A DNA stretch of 18,002 nt from Coprosoma sp963632935 (GCA_963632935.1 CAVGWA010000023.1:1-18002); one strand, 5' to 3'. Numbered from the stretch's first letter, positions 1 to 6,598 are shown. Notes: generated by a model from the sequence alone, not told the origin. Translations and numbers: made by a program.

Positions 1-73
1 TTGATATTTCTTCGATTAAGTATTTTAAAATAAGATCTTTAAATGAAATGTTATTCAAATAGGCTCCTTCCAT
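1..73 (-). CDS. Unknown protein, 5' end only
   Basis: The first 24 codons of a minus-strand gene run off the left edge of the window. The ATG at 73 is preceded by AGGTGG at 81-86 with a 7-base gap, a good ribosome binding site. A second possible start is the TTG at 58, which has AAGGAG just before it. The visible peptide begins MEGAYLNNISFKDLILKYL and is too short to assign to a family. It lies downstream of the small ribbon-helix-helix gene on the same strand, so the two may be co-transcribed and may belong to the control or replication functions of a mobile element. I do not recognise it. Confidence 0.5.
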   Translation of the reverse strand, partial: MEGAYLNNISFKDLILKYLIEEIS

Positions 74-131
74 AACTAAACCACCTATTTAAATTTATGT
101 TTTTATTTATTATTTTTGAATTTTTTTTCAT
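51..131 (-). CDS. Possible 26-aa coupled peptide
   Basis: A 26-codon frame starts with ATG at 131, a few bases after AGGAAG. Its stop codon (51-53) lies just past the alternative TTG start (58) of the partial gene at the left edge. It reads through both ribosome binding sites of that gene, which is the arrangement expected for translational coupling. The peptide is rich in Lys and Asn and resembles nothing I know, so it may equally be a chance frame in AT-rich DNA. Confidence 0.2.
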   Translation of the reverse strand: MKKNSKIINKNINLNRWFSYGRSLFE

Positions 132-228
132 ACATATATCTACTTCCTTTCTTTTTATATTAGTATTACTAATAATACTATTAGAATTATTTATTATATT
201 TAATTTTTATATTATATTTATTATATTA

Positions 229-357
229 TTATGGAACTAAATGTCCAATTTCTAATAACCCTGTCATCATTTTAGAAATAGATACTCTATAAAATTTAGA
301 CATTAATTTAATTCTATTAAATAAGTCTATTGGTAAATATAATTTAAATATTCTCAA
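229..357 (-). CDS. 42-aa ribbon-helix-helix protein
   Basis: This small gene starts with TTG at 357 behind a very strong AAGGAGG site (about 363-369) and ends with TAA at 229-231. The protein opens with a short beta-like stretch (RIFKLYLP, residues 2-9), then helix one (IDLFNRIKLMSKFYRV) and helix two (SISKMMTGLLEIG). This is the layout of Arc/CopG ribbon-helix-helix DNA-binding proteins, which dimerise through the N-terminal strand and place it in the major groove. Length is close to that of plasmid CopG repressors. Such proteins usually repress their own promoter and control replication, transfer or toxin genes. A palindrome (375-394) lies just upstream of the ribosome binding site and is a plausible operator. 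The fold is a confident call; the target is inferred. Confidence 0.75.
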   Translation of the reverse strand: MRIFKLYLPIDLFNRIKLMSKFYRVSISKMMTGLLEIGHLVP

Positions 358-374
358 ACTATACCTCCTTCCTA

Positions 375-394
375 AATAGGATGATTGTCCTATT
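375..394. promoter_or_regulatory. Palindrome, candidate RHH operator
   Basis: A perfect 7-bp inverted repeat (AATAGGA / TCCTATT) with a 6-base spacer sits immediately upstream of the ribosome binding site of the ribbon-helix-helix gene. Ribbon-helix-helix repressors commonly bind such dyads at their own promoter. The 9-mer AGGATGATT that overlaps it recurs at 533-541, with a near copy (AGGATGAAT) on the other strand at 505-513. Confidence 0.4.
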
Positions 395-416
395 ATTTTT
401 ACTATTTTTAATTAAA

Positions 417-495
417 GCAGAATAAGAAGATAGCACCACAAACAAAAAAACTCCTTATAATATAAGGAATTGTTATGGTGCTATTCTTATTTTGC
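417..495. repeat. Imperfect inverted repeat enclosing a hairpin
   Basis: The arms 417-438 and 476-495 pair over about 20 bases with a two-base bulge and one G/T wobble. Both arms contain AGCACCA or its complement. A second perfect hairpin (452-458 with 462-468) lies inside, so the strand can fold as a long stem capped by another stem. This is far more structure than expected by chance for this length. The same DNA supplies a terminator on the minus strand. Confidence 0.7.
441..468 (-). terminator. Intrinsic terminator of the small transcript
   Basis: On the minus strand the stem TCCTTAT-ATT-ATAAGGA is followed by GTTTTTTTG. It would end any transcript started at the 703-730 promoter, giving an RNA of roughly 250 bases. 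Confidence 0.6.
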
Positions 496-504
496 ATTTA
501 CGAA

Positions 505-541
505 ATTCATCCTACTTTGTAGGTTCATATAAAGGATGATT
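505..541. repeat. Nested hairpin with AGGATGAWT arms
   Basis: The outer arms ATTCATCCT (505-513) and AGGATGATT (533-541) pair with one mismatch. A perfect inner hairpin, CCTAC-TTT-GTAGG (511-523), overlaps the left arm, so the two structures are mutually exclusive. AGGATGATT occurs again at 378-386. Confidence 0.55.
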
Positions 542-585
542 AATAAATATCTCCTTTATTTCTCTTAATTTTAATTCTTATTAGT

Positions 586-633
586 TCATACTATTATTAT
601 AAAAATATAAAAATTAATAGTATGATAATACAT
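586..633 (-). CDS. Possible 15-aa hydrophobic peptide
   Basis: The ATG at 633 has an excellent AAGGAGG site (about 644-650) and begins two bases after the stop of another 15-codon frame. It encodes MYYHTINFYIFIIIV, a strongly hydrophobic peptide. The frame contains a 10-bp inverted repeat (587-596 with 615-624). It could be a tiny membrane or leader peptide, or the ribosome binding site could be a relic of a lost gene. Confidence 0.25.
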   Translation of the reverse strand: MYYHTINFYIFIIIV

Positions 634-635
634 AA

Positions 636-683
636 TTACCACCTCCTTAAAATGAAAAAAGAAGACCTAAGTCCTCTTTGCAT
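636..683 (-). CDS. Possible leader peptide over a terminator
   Basis: A 15-codon frame (MQRGLRSSFFILRRW) starts at 683, shortly after the predicted transcription start. It runs through the terminator at 655-680 and the following AAGGAGG site, and stops two bases before the next ATG. A ribosome on this frame would prevent the terminator hairpin from forming, as in ribosome-controlled attenuators. Its own ribosome binding site is weak (A-rich only), so translation is uncertain. Confidence 0.3.
   Translation of the reverse strand: MQRGLRSSFFILRRW
655..680 (-). terminator. Terminator or attenuator hairpin
   Basis: On the minus strand AAAGAGGAC-TTAG-GTCTTCTTT (one G/U pair) is followed by a run of T. 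It can end transcripts from the helicase operon upstream. It also lies about 15 to 40 bases after the predicted start of the 703-730 promoter, where it could act as an attenuator. Confidence 0.75.
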
Positions 684-702
684 AATTATTTCTTTTTACT
701 AT

Positions 703-730
703 ATTCTACCACTTGACTTTGATAAGTCAA
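703..730 (-). promoter_or_regulatory. Minus-strand promoter, extended -10
   Basis: TTGACT (725-730) and TAGAAT (703-708) are separated by 16 bases, with TG one base before the -10 box. The -35 lies in a palindrome TTGACTT-TGAT-AAGTCAA (713-730), so a repressor could act here. It drives transcription into the structured region to the left. Confidence 0.55.
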
Positions 731-770
731 TGAATATCCGATGCTTTTCAATGCTTTTTTGTGCCAAAAA

Positions 771-2642
771 CTATTTTCTTAAATTATCTATAAAATAGTT
801 TTGAAGATTTTTATCGGTACAATAAATATAGCATCCTTTCATTCCTCTAGTCATTAAAGTTTTATATGTATTTTTGATAATTGCATCTGTTAGTCTTTTA
901 GCTTCTTCAATACCTTCTTCTTTAGCTATTTTTTTAATTCCTTTAATTGACTGATCTGTTTTAGCTCTTTTTGTATAATCAGTAATAATATGACCATCTT
1001 CATATCTTATATCATCACCTATTATTACTCCAACATAATCAAATTCTAAACCTTGACATGTATGAATACATCCAACTTCATTAACAGATTCTTTATCTAT
1101 AGCCCAAGTACTCGAATTACCTAAATTCCAACTCATACCAAAATTGTATTCAGGAATAGTTATATCATAAATATCTGTTTTATTTTTTCCTTCACTAATC
1201 CAATCCCAACAATAACCAGCAACTAATCTAGATTTATTATTAATTCTATTTTTTTCTTCAATTGCCTGTCTTAATTCATTTGGATTATTAAAAACTTTAA
1301 AATCATATTTATTATCTAAATCAAAGTTAGCTGTTTCTCTTATTTCTAAAACATTATCAAGCCAAGCAAGATATCCATCTGATCCATCACATCTAAATTG
1401 ACTCTTTAATTTCATTTTATGAACACCTGCATTATAATATCTTGCATATTTTTTTATTTCATCAATTGAACCATTATCTTTTAATGTTACTCGTTGATTT
1501 TCATCTATAAAAAATATAGAAAACATACTAGAATTAATAATTTCTTTAATTTGATTTTCACCTAAATTTGAAAACAAGCCAGACTTTTTATTTAATCTAT
1601 GAGCTTCATCTACTATTAAAACATCAAATGAATTAGGTTCACAATCATAAAAGCTTCCTGACCCTTTAAACAGGTTATTTAGACCACTCATCTTATCTAT
1701 CTTTAATTTTGCTTTAAAAACTTCTCTAGGAGCACTATTTTTAGTAACATAAAAACTGTTAAAGCTTCTATTTAAAAATTGTTTTAATAAATTAATTGCT
1801 AAAACTGATTTTCCAGTTCCTGGACCTCCTTCTACAATTAATACACTTTTTTCGTTATGCAGATGGGCATTAACGCCTATTCTTAATGCTTCTTCAAATA
1901 TAATCTTTTGATCATCAATCAAAACAAACTCTTTATTACCTTTTAATACTGATGAAAAAGAATCTTGTAACATTTTTGATGGCTTTATTTTACCATTTTC
2001 AATGATATATAATCCTTCTTTATCATCGCCTTCTGTTACAAATCTTTTGATAAAATTTCTTAATTTTTCAAAATCCTTAGAACCAAACATTGGTGCGGCA
2101 TTTATATAATCTTTATACTGTTCACTATTAATAGGATCACTATCAGTAAGATCATAATTATGTAAAAATGCGCATGGATGTAATCCAACATTCCTATCAT
2201 ATACCTCTTGATTATAACTATCGATTAAACTAGCATAACTCCATGCCTGATATGATGGATGTGTAACCTCTCTTAATGCTTTACCAGTTACAGTAGAAAC
2301 TACACCATCTTTTCCTGGTACTGCATCAGCATGTGTCCATTGCTTTAATTCAATTATAATAATAGAATTTTTTTTATTCTTATCATAACCTGATAAAAGA
2401 AAATCAATTCTATTAGATGTATGTGGAATATTAAACTCAATAGCAACACCAGCATTATCTGGTATATCCTTATCTGCTAATACGCCTCTCATTCTAAGCA
2501 TTGATTCTCTCCATGAATTAATTTCCGATTCACCAGTACTCCTGTGAAAAACTTCTTTAAATCTATTTAAAATTTTATCTGTAATCAAATTTAAGTCAAC
2601 ATCGTTGATAAAACCTGATTTTATTCCTTCATATACTAACAT
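771..2642 (-). CDS. DUF2075 helicase with RecB-like nuclease domain
   Basis: The 623-aa protein is a superfamily 1-type helicase of the DUF2075 (Schlafen group 3-like) family. Walker A is GGPGTGKS (272-279), Walker B has D345-E346 in IVDEAH, a third motif is DENQRV (380-385), QFR is at 415-417, motif V is HTCQGLEFDYVGV (527-539) and motif VI is LMTRGMKG (596-603). All are intact, so it should hydrolyse ATP. The N-terminal part carries a PD-(D/E)XK nuclease pattern: D80 in NRIDFLL, E98-L-K100 in IIIELK, and Q132-AWS-Y136, matching the QxxxY motif of RecB-type nucleases. The likely activity is nucleic-acid unwinding with cleavage, in defence. It is the last gene of a four-gene unit and overlaps the HEPN gene by 14 bases. 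A terminator (655-680) follows. The helicase call is firm; the nuclease call is good but motif-based. Confidence 0.88.
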   Translation of the reverse strand: MLVYEGIKSGFINDVDLNLITDKILNRFKEVFHRSTGESEINSWRESMLRMRGVLADKDIPDNAGVAIEFNIPHTSNRIDFLLSGYDKNKKNSIIIIELKQWTHADAVPGKDGVVSTVTGKALREVTHPSYQAWSYASLIDSYNQEVYDRNVGLHPCAFLHNYDLTDSDPINSEQYKDYINAAPMFGSKDFEKLRNFIKRFVTEGDDKEGLYIIENGKIKPSKMLQDSFSSVLKGNKEFVLIDDQKIIFEEALRIGVNAHLHNEKSVLIVEGGPGTGKSVLAINLLKQFLNRSFNSFYVTKNSAPREVFKAKLKIDKMSGLNNLFKGSGSFYDCEPNSFDVLIVDEAHRLNKKSGLFSNLGENQIKEIINSSMFSIFFIDENQRVTLKDNGSIDEIKKYARYYNAGVHKMKLKSQFRCDGSDGYLAWLDNVLEIRETANFDLDNKYDFKVFNNPNELRQAIEEKNRINNKSRLVAGYCWDWISEGKNKTDIYDITIPEYNFGMSWNLGNSSTWAIDKESVNEVGCIHTCQGLEFDYVGVIIGDDIRYEDGHIITDYTKRAKTDQSIKGIKKIAKEEGIEEAKRLTDAIIKNTYKTLMTRGMKGCYIYCTDKNLQNYFIDNLRK

Positions 2643-3126
2643 TCTTTTTCACATCCTCATATGTATCCCTACCAAATAGTTTCAAACTAACATGATGTTG
2701 CAATCTGTACATTAGTTGAATACACTTTGCAAACTTATTATTTATATCTACTTCATCATAATTTGTTCCACTAATATACACATATCTCATATTAGTAAAA
2801 TCATCTTTTATTTTATCCAAATAAGTTAAAACATCTTCTTGAATTTCTATCGTTAAAATATGCTTAATATCCAATTGATCTTCTTCATTCATTGCTTCAA
2901 ATAAAGACTTCATATTATGACTGCAATCTTTGATGTCATGAGTAGAAAGTCCATTTAACATCAGAATTGTCTTCAAATATAATTCACATGCAAAAAGGCA
3001 ATTGATATAATATGGATTCAAATATAAAATATCACCTTTTTTAAAACTCATACCATCTACAAATAGGAAAAATCCATTTGCTTGTTTAAATGCTTTTTTT
3101 GCATTTTCAAAATTATAGTTTGTCAT
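2629..3126 (-). CDS. HEPN-fold protein
   Basis: This 165-aa, mostly helical protein shows the general HEPN layout: a helix with CELYLKTILMLNG (47-59), an HN pair at 70-71 in KDCSHNMKSLF, and a late MRYVY (113-117) that resembles the R-Y-x-Y stretch common in HEPN proteins. HEPN proteins are often RNases or their partners in toxin-antitoxin and antiviral systems. The canonical catalytic R-x4-6-H motif is not obvious here, because no Arg lies four to six residues before His70. It may therefore be a non-catalytic or binding member. The ATG at 3126 follows AAGGGAAGAG. The gene overlaps MazG upstream and the helicase downstream by 14 bases each, so translation is probably coupled. The fold is moderately sure and the activity unknown. 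Confidence 0.6.
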   Translation of the reverse strand: MTNYNFENAKKAFKQANGFFLFVDGMSFKKGDILYLNPYYINCLFACELYLKTILMLNGLSTHDIKDCSHNMKSLFEAMNEEDQLDIKHILTIEIQEDVLTYLDKIKDDFTNMRYVYISGTNYDEVDINNKFAKCIQLMYRLQHHVSLKLFGRDTYEDVKKNVSI

Positions 3127-3427
3127 ACTTTGTACTCTTCCCTTTAGCTTTTTCTATGGGGTATTTTTTTGATGATATTTCCATTTTTTCCAATATAATT
3201 TGCTTTGGATCAACACCTATTTGTGAACATAGTAATATACAATAATTCATTACATCTGCTATTTCATATTTTAATTCATCTTTATCATAATTATTATTCC
3301 ATTGAAAACATTCTAATAATTCTCCAGCTTCTATTGCGATTGATTTAGCTAAATTTTCTGGTGTATTAAATTGTAGCCAATCTCTTTCTTCAGCAAATTC
3401 TCTTATTTTTTTAGTTAATTCTTCCAT
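3113..3427 (-). CDS. MazG-like nucleotide pyrophosphohydrolase
   Basis: This 104-aa protein has the metal-binding signature of the all-alpha MazG/dCTPase family: E33-A-G-E36 with E39 in the first helix pair and E55-I-A-D58 in the second. The C-terminal SSKKYPIEKAKGKSTKY (85-101) is also typical. The family hydrolyses (d)NTPs to monophosphate and pyrophosphate, for house-cleaning or to lower nucleotide pools. The start chosen is the ATG at 3427, preceded by AAGGTGG. A GTG nine bases further upstream overlaps that ribosome binding site and is unlikely. It starts 12 bases after the endonuclease stop and overlaps the HEPN gene by 14 bases, so it belongs to the nuclease/helicase unit, where nucleotide depletion could be part of defence. 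Family call is firm; role in defence is inferred from context. Confidence 0.88.
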   Translation of the reverse strand: MEELTKKIREFAEERDWLQFNTPENLAKSIAIEAGELLECFQWNNNYDKDELKYEIADVMNYCILLCSQIGVDPKQIILEKMEISSKKYPIEKAKGKSTKYDKL

Positions 3428-3439
3428 AAATACCACCTT

Positions 3440-5008
3440 TTACTTATCAATCTTTATTATTAAATTTGAATAACCATATTTATTTAATAATCCCAATAAT
3501 GATTGACCATCAATTAACGTTATTGGCTTATCTTTCGCAAAATCATAAGCCTCTTTACCATAAAAACTTGTTGTAACTAAAATACCCTTTGTTGCACCTT
3601 CATGAATCATCGTTCCATATAAATCTCTAACAGCAGATACTGGAACGACATTATTATACCTTTTAGCTTGTATTACAAATTTACCACCTCTAATAGGATC
3701 ATCATCAAATGCAATAGCATCTACTCCTCCATCATGACTAGCTTGAGTTACTTTTACTTCTCCACCATCAACATTAAACATCTTATCAAATAATTCTCTA
3801 ACAAAATATTCAAAATCTTCCCAAGGCATTGTTGCTAAATTAAATCCATCCATTGTAATATTATTCACTTCTTTGCTCTCAATAAATCTTGAGTCATCTC
3901 TATTTATGTTCAAATAAGGAACTACTGGAGTTAAATTTAAAATATTAGGTGCAAATATACCCTTCAATCCCTTTATGCAAGATTTATAATCTACATTATC
4001 CAAATTAATTTCATTAAATTTATCTTTATTAACTTCAACTGTCAAAATACAACTTTCAGCATTTTTACCAATACTTTTATCAATATATCTTAACCATCCA
4101 TTGTATACAACAACATCAATATAATTCATATCATCAGAAGATAATAATTCTTTAATTGTTCTTAAACAACACATATAAATAACATCATTATAAAGTTTTT
4201 CAAACTTTTTATCCGTTAGCCTAACTTCATCTATTTCATTTCTCGTAGAAACATATTTATGTTGAATTACTCTAGGAACTAATTCTTCATTGGGTAAATA
4301 ATATGAAACAACAAGAATTTTATTTTCTTTAATATATTGTAATTCAAAATCTTTTATAAATTCTTGTGGATACTTACTACTATCCAATACAAACGAAAAG
4401 TATTCTTCAATCTGCTCTGTGTCACCATTTTCATACCTACTTCTATTTAAATTAATTAATTCATTATACTTACTTTGTTCTTCTATAAATTTAGACTTTT
4501 CTTTTTCATATTGTATCTTTTGTTTTTGTAATTCCGTATTATAATAATTTTCCCTTATGTGATATAATTCATTAGCTTCATTTTCTTTTGATATTCTTTG
4601 CTCCAATTTGCTCTTAAATATCTTTTCTAAAAAACTCTGTCTTGGAACTTGTAATTCTGCATAAACTTGATTTAATTCTGGTTTTACTAACTCTGTAGTA
4701 AATGATTTGTATTCATCCTTTTTTAATAATAAATCATAATATTTTTTAGAAGTTTGTTTATAAACTTTCTTTATAATCGATTCATACTGATTCATTATTT
4801 TTTGATCATTATTAGTTAATTTTTCCGCTTGTTTTTTCATTTGTTCCTTATTTTGCTTAACTAACTCTCTATTAACTCTTTCTTGCCATATTCTTTTTTG
4901 ATTCTCAACCCTTCGATCTAGTTCATATCTATTTGGTGCACTAATTTCTTTACTAACTCCTAAAAAATCATTTGATAATACAACTCTGTAGAAATTTCTA
5001 TTAGACAT
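3440..5008 (-). CDS. Coiled-coil Mrr-type restriction endonuclease
   Basis: The 522-aa protein has a long charged coiled-coil region (about 30-190), a middle region I cannot assign, and a C-terminal Mrr-like endonuclease domain (about 395-515). The catalytic pattern is visible: D430 in GGVDAIAF and Q447-A-K449 in FVIQAKRY, followed by conserved VRDLYGTM and GILVTTSFYGKEA. Mrr-family enzymes cut DNA, often modified or foreign DNA, without a paired methyltransferase, and none is seen here. The ATG at 5008 is chosen because GGGAG lies about 11 bases upstream; a TTG nine codons further upstream lacks a site. It is the first gene of the unit with MazG, HEPN and helicase, behind its own promoter (5049-5057). 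The long N-terminal region may serve assembly or target sensing, which is inference. Confidence 0.85.
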   Translation of the reverse strand: MSNRNFYRVVLSNDFLGVSKEISAPNRYELDRRVENQKRIWQERVNRELVKQNKEQMKKQAEKLTNNDQKIMNQYESIIKKVYKQTSKKYYDLLLKKDEYKSFTTELVKPELNQVYAELQVPRQSFLEKIFKSKLEQRISKENEANELYHIRENYYNTELQKQKIQYEKEKSKFIEEQSKYNELINLNRSRYENGDTEQIEEYFSFVLDSSKYPQEFIKDFELQYIKENKILVVSYYLPNEELVPRVIQHKYVSTRNEIDEVRLTDKKFEKLYNDVIYMCCLRTIKELLSSDDMNYIDVVVYNGWLRYIDKSIGKNAESCILTVEVNKDKFNEINLDNVDYKSCIKGLKGIFAPNILNLTPVVPYLNINRDDSRFIESKEVNNITMDGFNLATMPWEDFEYFVRELFDKMFNVDGGEVKVTQASHDGGVDAIAFDDDPIRGGKFVIQAKRYNNVVPVSAVRDLYGTMIHEGATKGILVTTSFYGKEAYDFAKDKPITLIDGQSLLGLLNKYGYSNLIIKIDK

Positions 5009-5048
5009 AATAAACACTCCCTTAACAAATAACAATAATATTTATTTA

Positions 5049-5057
5049 ATTATATCA
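5049..5057 (-). promoter_or_regulatory. Extended -10 promoter of the nuclease operon
   Basis: On the minus strand TGATATAAT (TGn plus a perfect TATAAT) lies 41 bases before the endonuclease ATG and just after the fic terminator. No good -35 is seen, which extended -10 promoters tolerate. Confidence 0.5.
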
Positions 5058-5084
5058 CGAAAACCGACATTTTTTTATCTTACA

Positions 5085-5118
5085 GTAAAAAATAAGATAC
5101 CAATTTCAGTATCTTATT
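5085..5118 (-). terminator. Intrinsic terminator after fic
   Basis: The perfect 10-bp stem AATAAGATAC / GTATCTTATT with an 8-base loop is followed by TTTT on the minus strand. It begins two bases after the fic stop and separates the TIR/Fic unit from the nuclease/helicase unit. Confidence 0.85.
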
Positions 5119-5119
5119 A

Positions 5120-5971
5120 CTAATTAATCTTTTTAACAAACAATTCTTGAACAATCAAATCTTTTGAATGTAGGTTATTGTTCTTACCTAATAATAAATT
5201 TTCATAAAATTTAACTAAATAACTACTATCTTCTTTTATATTCAAATAATTATTGAAATAATTACTTCTTACTAAAGCATTTCTAAAATAAACTGATTTA
5301 CCTTTAAATAAACTATTATCTACATTATAACCCAAACTAATTAAATACTTTTCAATAAATAAAGCTGTAGTTCTAGTATTTCCTTCTCTAAAAGGATGTA
5401 CTTGCCATATACTAGAAGAAAATTTAGTTATGTTATTAATAACCTCTACTATATTCATTTCTTCATAATTCTTTTCTTTTTCTAATGATATATCGTATTC
5501 TAATGATGCCGTTAAAGTAGTACAATCTCCATATGCTACTGAATCATTATTAAGTATTTTTTCATGTTTAGAAAAATCTATTTTTCTAAATTCACCAGCA
5601 AATTCATAAACATCTTGAAATAAAAATTTATGAACATATTTTAAATAATCAACTGATAAATTGAAATTATCTTTATTTAATAATTCAACTATTCTAGTAG
5701 ACACAAAATCACATTCTAATTCATTATGATTTACTTCGTTTTTATTTTCTTTTTCAATATAGTATTCTCTAAGTTCTTTTTCTACCTCTTCAATAGTGAA
5801 ATTACCTTGTACTTCTTCTTCTAATAATTTTTCTAAATATTTAGAAGGTTTTAAATTATCGACTTCTTGTAATCCAATAGCCATATCCCATTGTAATTGT
5901 TTTACATAATTACTAGATTTATATTTTTCTTCATATTCATTAACACTCGAATCCAATTCTTTTTCACTCAT
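5120..5971 (-). CDS. Fic-domain AMP-transferase-like protein
   Basis: The 283-aa protein has a Fic core with the active-site loop H192-PFREGNTR-200, which fits HPFx[D/E]GNxxR. His192 would be the catalytic base and Glu196 would bind the metal. Most members transfer AMP or a related group to a protein hydroxyl and often act as growth-stopping toxins. The N-terminal third (WDMAIGLQEVDNLKPSKYL, 28-46, and a helix to about 72) resembles the region found before the Fic core in many Bacillota members. It may hold the inhibitory helix, but I cannot find a clear [S/T]xxxE[G/N] motif. The ATG at 5971 follows TTAGGAGG. It lies 66 bases after the TIR gene without a terminator between them, so co-transcription with the TIR cassette is likely. 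A strong terminator follows. Confidence 0.88.
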   Translation of the reverse strand: MSEKELDSSVNEYEEKYKSSNYVKQLQWDMAIGLQEVDNLKPSKYLEKLLEEEVQGNFTIEEVEKELREYYIEKENKNEVNHNELECDFVSTRIVELLNKDNFNLSVDYLKYVHKFLFQDVYEFAGEFRKIDFSKHEKILNNDSVAYGDCTTLTASLEYDISLEKEKNYEEMNIVEVINNITKFSSSIWQVHPFREGNTRTTALFIEKYLISLGYNVDNSLFKGKSVYFRNALVRSNYFNNYLNIKEDSSYLVKFYENLLLGKNNNLHSKDLIVQELFVKKIN

Positions 5972-6000
5972 AATTTAAACCTCCTAATTAACATTAGTAT

Positions 6001-6033
6001 ATTATATATTAAATTATTTTATTAATTTTGCAA
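6001..6033 (-). promoter_or_regulatory. Possible fic promoter
   Basis: A perfect TATAAT (6001-6006) lies 30 bases before the fic ATG. The only -35-like box, TTGCAA at 6028-6033, is 21 bases away, which is too far. This may be a weak internal promoter or AT-rich chance. Confidence 0.2.
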
Positions 6034-6037
6034 TCAC

Positions 6038-6598
6038 TCAATTATGTTCAGACAACTTTCCATCCTCAATCCAGTTTTTCAATTTAGAATATTTTTTTGA
6101 ATCATCCGAATCGTTAACCCAAAACTCATAACATTCTTTATTTTCAGTTTTCGCAAAGTCAACATATGGATATATATTTAAGTACTCTTGACCTTTATAT
6201 TTTTGATTTTCTTCATTTAATATAGGAAGAATTGCAACTCTTTCCTTCAAACCATCCACAAATCCTAATTCCCAAGGGCACCATTTTGAATTACTACTGT
6301 TTTTTGTTGAAACATAGAGCAAGCACTTGCAATTAGCCATATATTTTTTTAATTTATTAGCAACTTCTTTTGATACTTCATTTCTGTCTTGTAATTCCTC
6401 TTGCTTCCAATCAATAAACACTGTATACCCACATTCTTCAAAAATATAGTATAATGCTTCTATTTCAGTTTTATCTAGATAACTATGTGAAATAAATATA
6501 TCATACATTTTATTAGTTTCGAAAAACCTTTTTTCATAATTCTTATATGAAGGTATTTTATTATAATATTCTTTTAATTTGTTTTTACTTAAAATCAT
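6038..6598 (-). CDS. TIR-domain protein
   Basis: The 186-aa protein has a single TIR domain after a short helical N-terminus. Strand A is YDIFISHSYLD (32-42), the next conserved stretch is YTVFIDWKQEEL (58-69), CKCLLYVSTKNSSNSKWCPWE runs over 90-110, and E110 in WELGFVDG fits the catalytic glutamate of NAD-cleaving TIR enzymes. Bacterial TIR proteins degrade NAD+ or turn it into a signal that activates an effector. The ATG at 6598 is chosen for its GGAGGAG site; an upstream start would add 18 residues from inside the neighbouring frame. It overlaps the ThsB-like gene by 14 bases, so the two are translated together. With a second, different TIR upstream, it may sense another trigger or make another signal. 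Family is firm; role is inferred. Confidence 0.88.
   Translation of the reverse strand: MILSKNKLKEYYNKIPSYKNYEKRFFETNKMYDIFISHSYLDKTEIEALYYIFEECGYTVFIDWKQEELQDRNEVSKEVANKLKKYMANCKCLLYVSTKNSSNSKWCPWELGFVDGLKERVAILPILNEENQKYKGQEYLNIYPYVDFAKTENKECYEFWVNDSDDSKKYSKLKNWIEDGKLSEHN

Larger units (their letters stand above)
358..770. other. Structured non-coding control region
   Basis: This 413-base stretch has no gene longer than about 15 codons but is dense in signals on the minus strand. From right to left it has a promoter (703-730), a terminator (655-680) lying inside a 15-codon frame, a strong AAGGAGG site followed by a second 15-codon frame, a 10-bp inverted repeat (587-596 with 615-624), a nested hairpin (505-541), a large inverted repeat with an internal terminator (417-495), and the candidate operator (375-394). 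It could make a short regulatory RNA or act as replication or transfer control DNA. No protein gene of ordinary length is supported. Confidence 0.6.

Noticed and set aside
417..541. CRISPR-like repeat array
   Set aside because: The repeats are inverted hairpins, not regularly spaced direct repeats with unique spacers. No cas gene is present.
5120..5971. Doc/Phd toxin-antitoxin pair
   Set aside because: The protein is much longer than Doc and no small antitoxin gene lies next to it. Any inhibitory helix must be in its own N-terminus.
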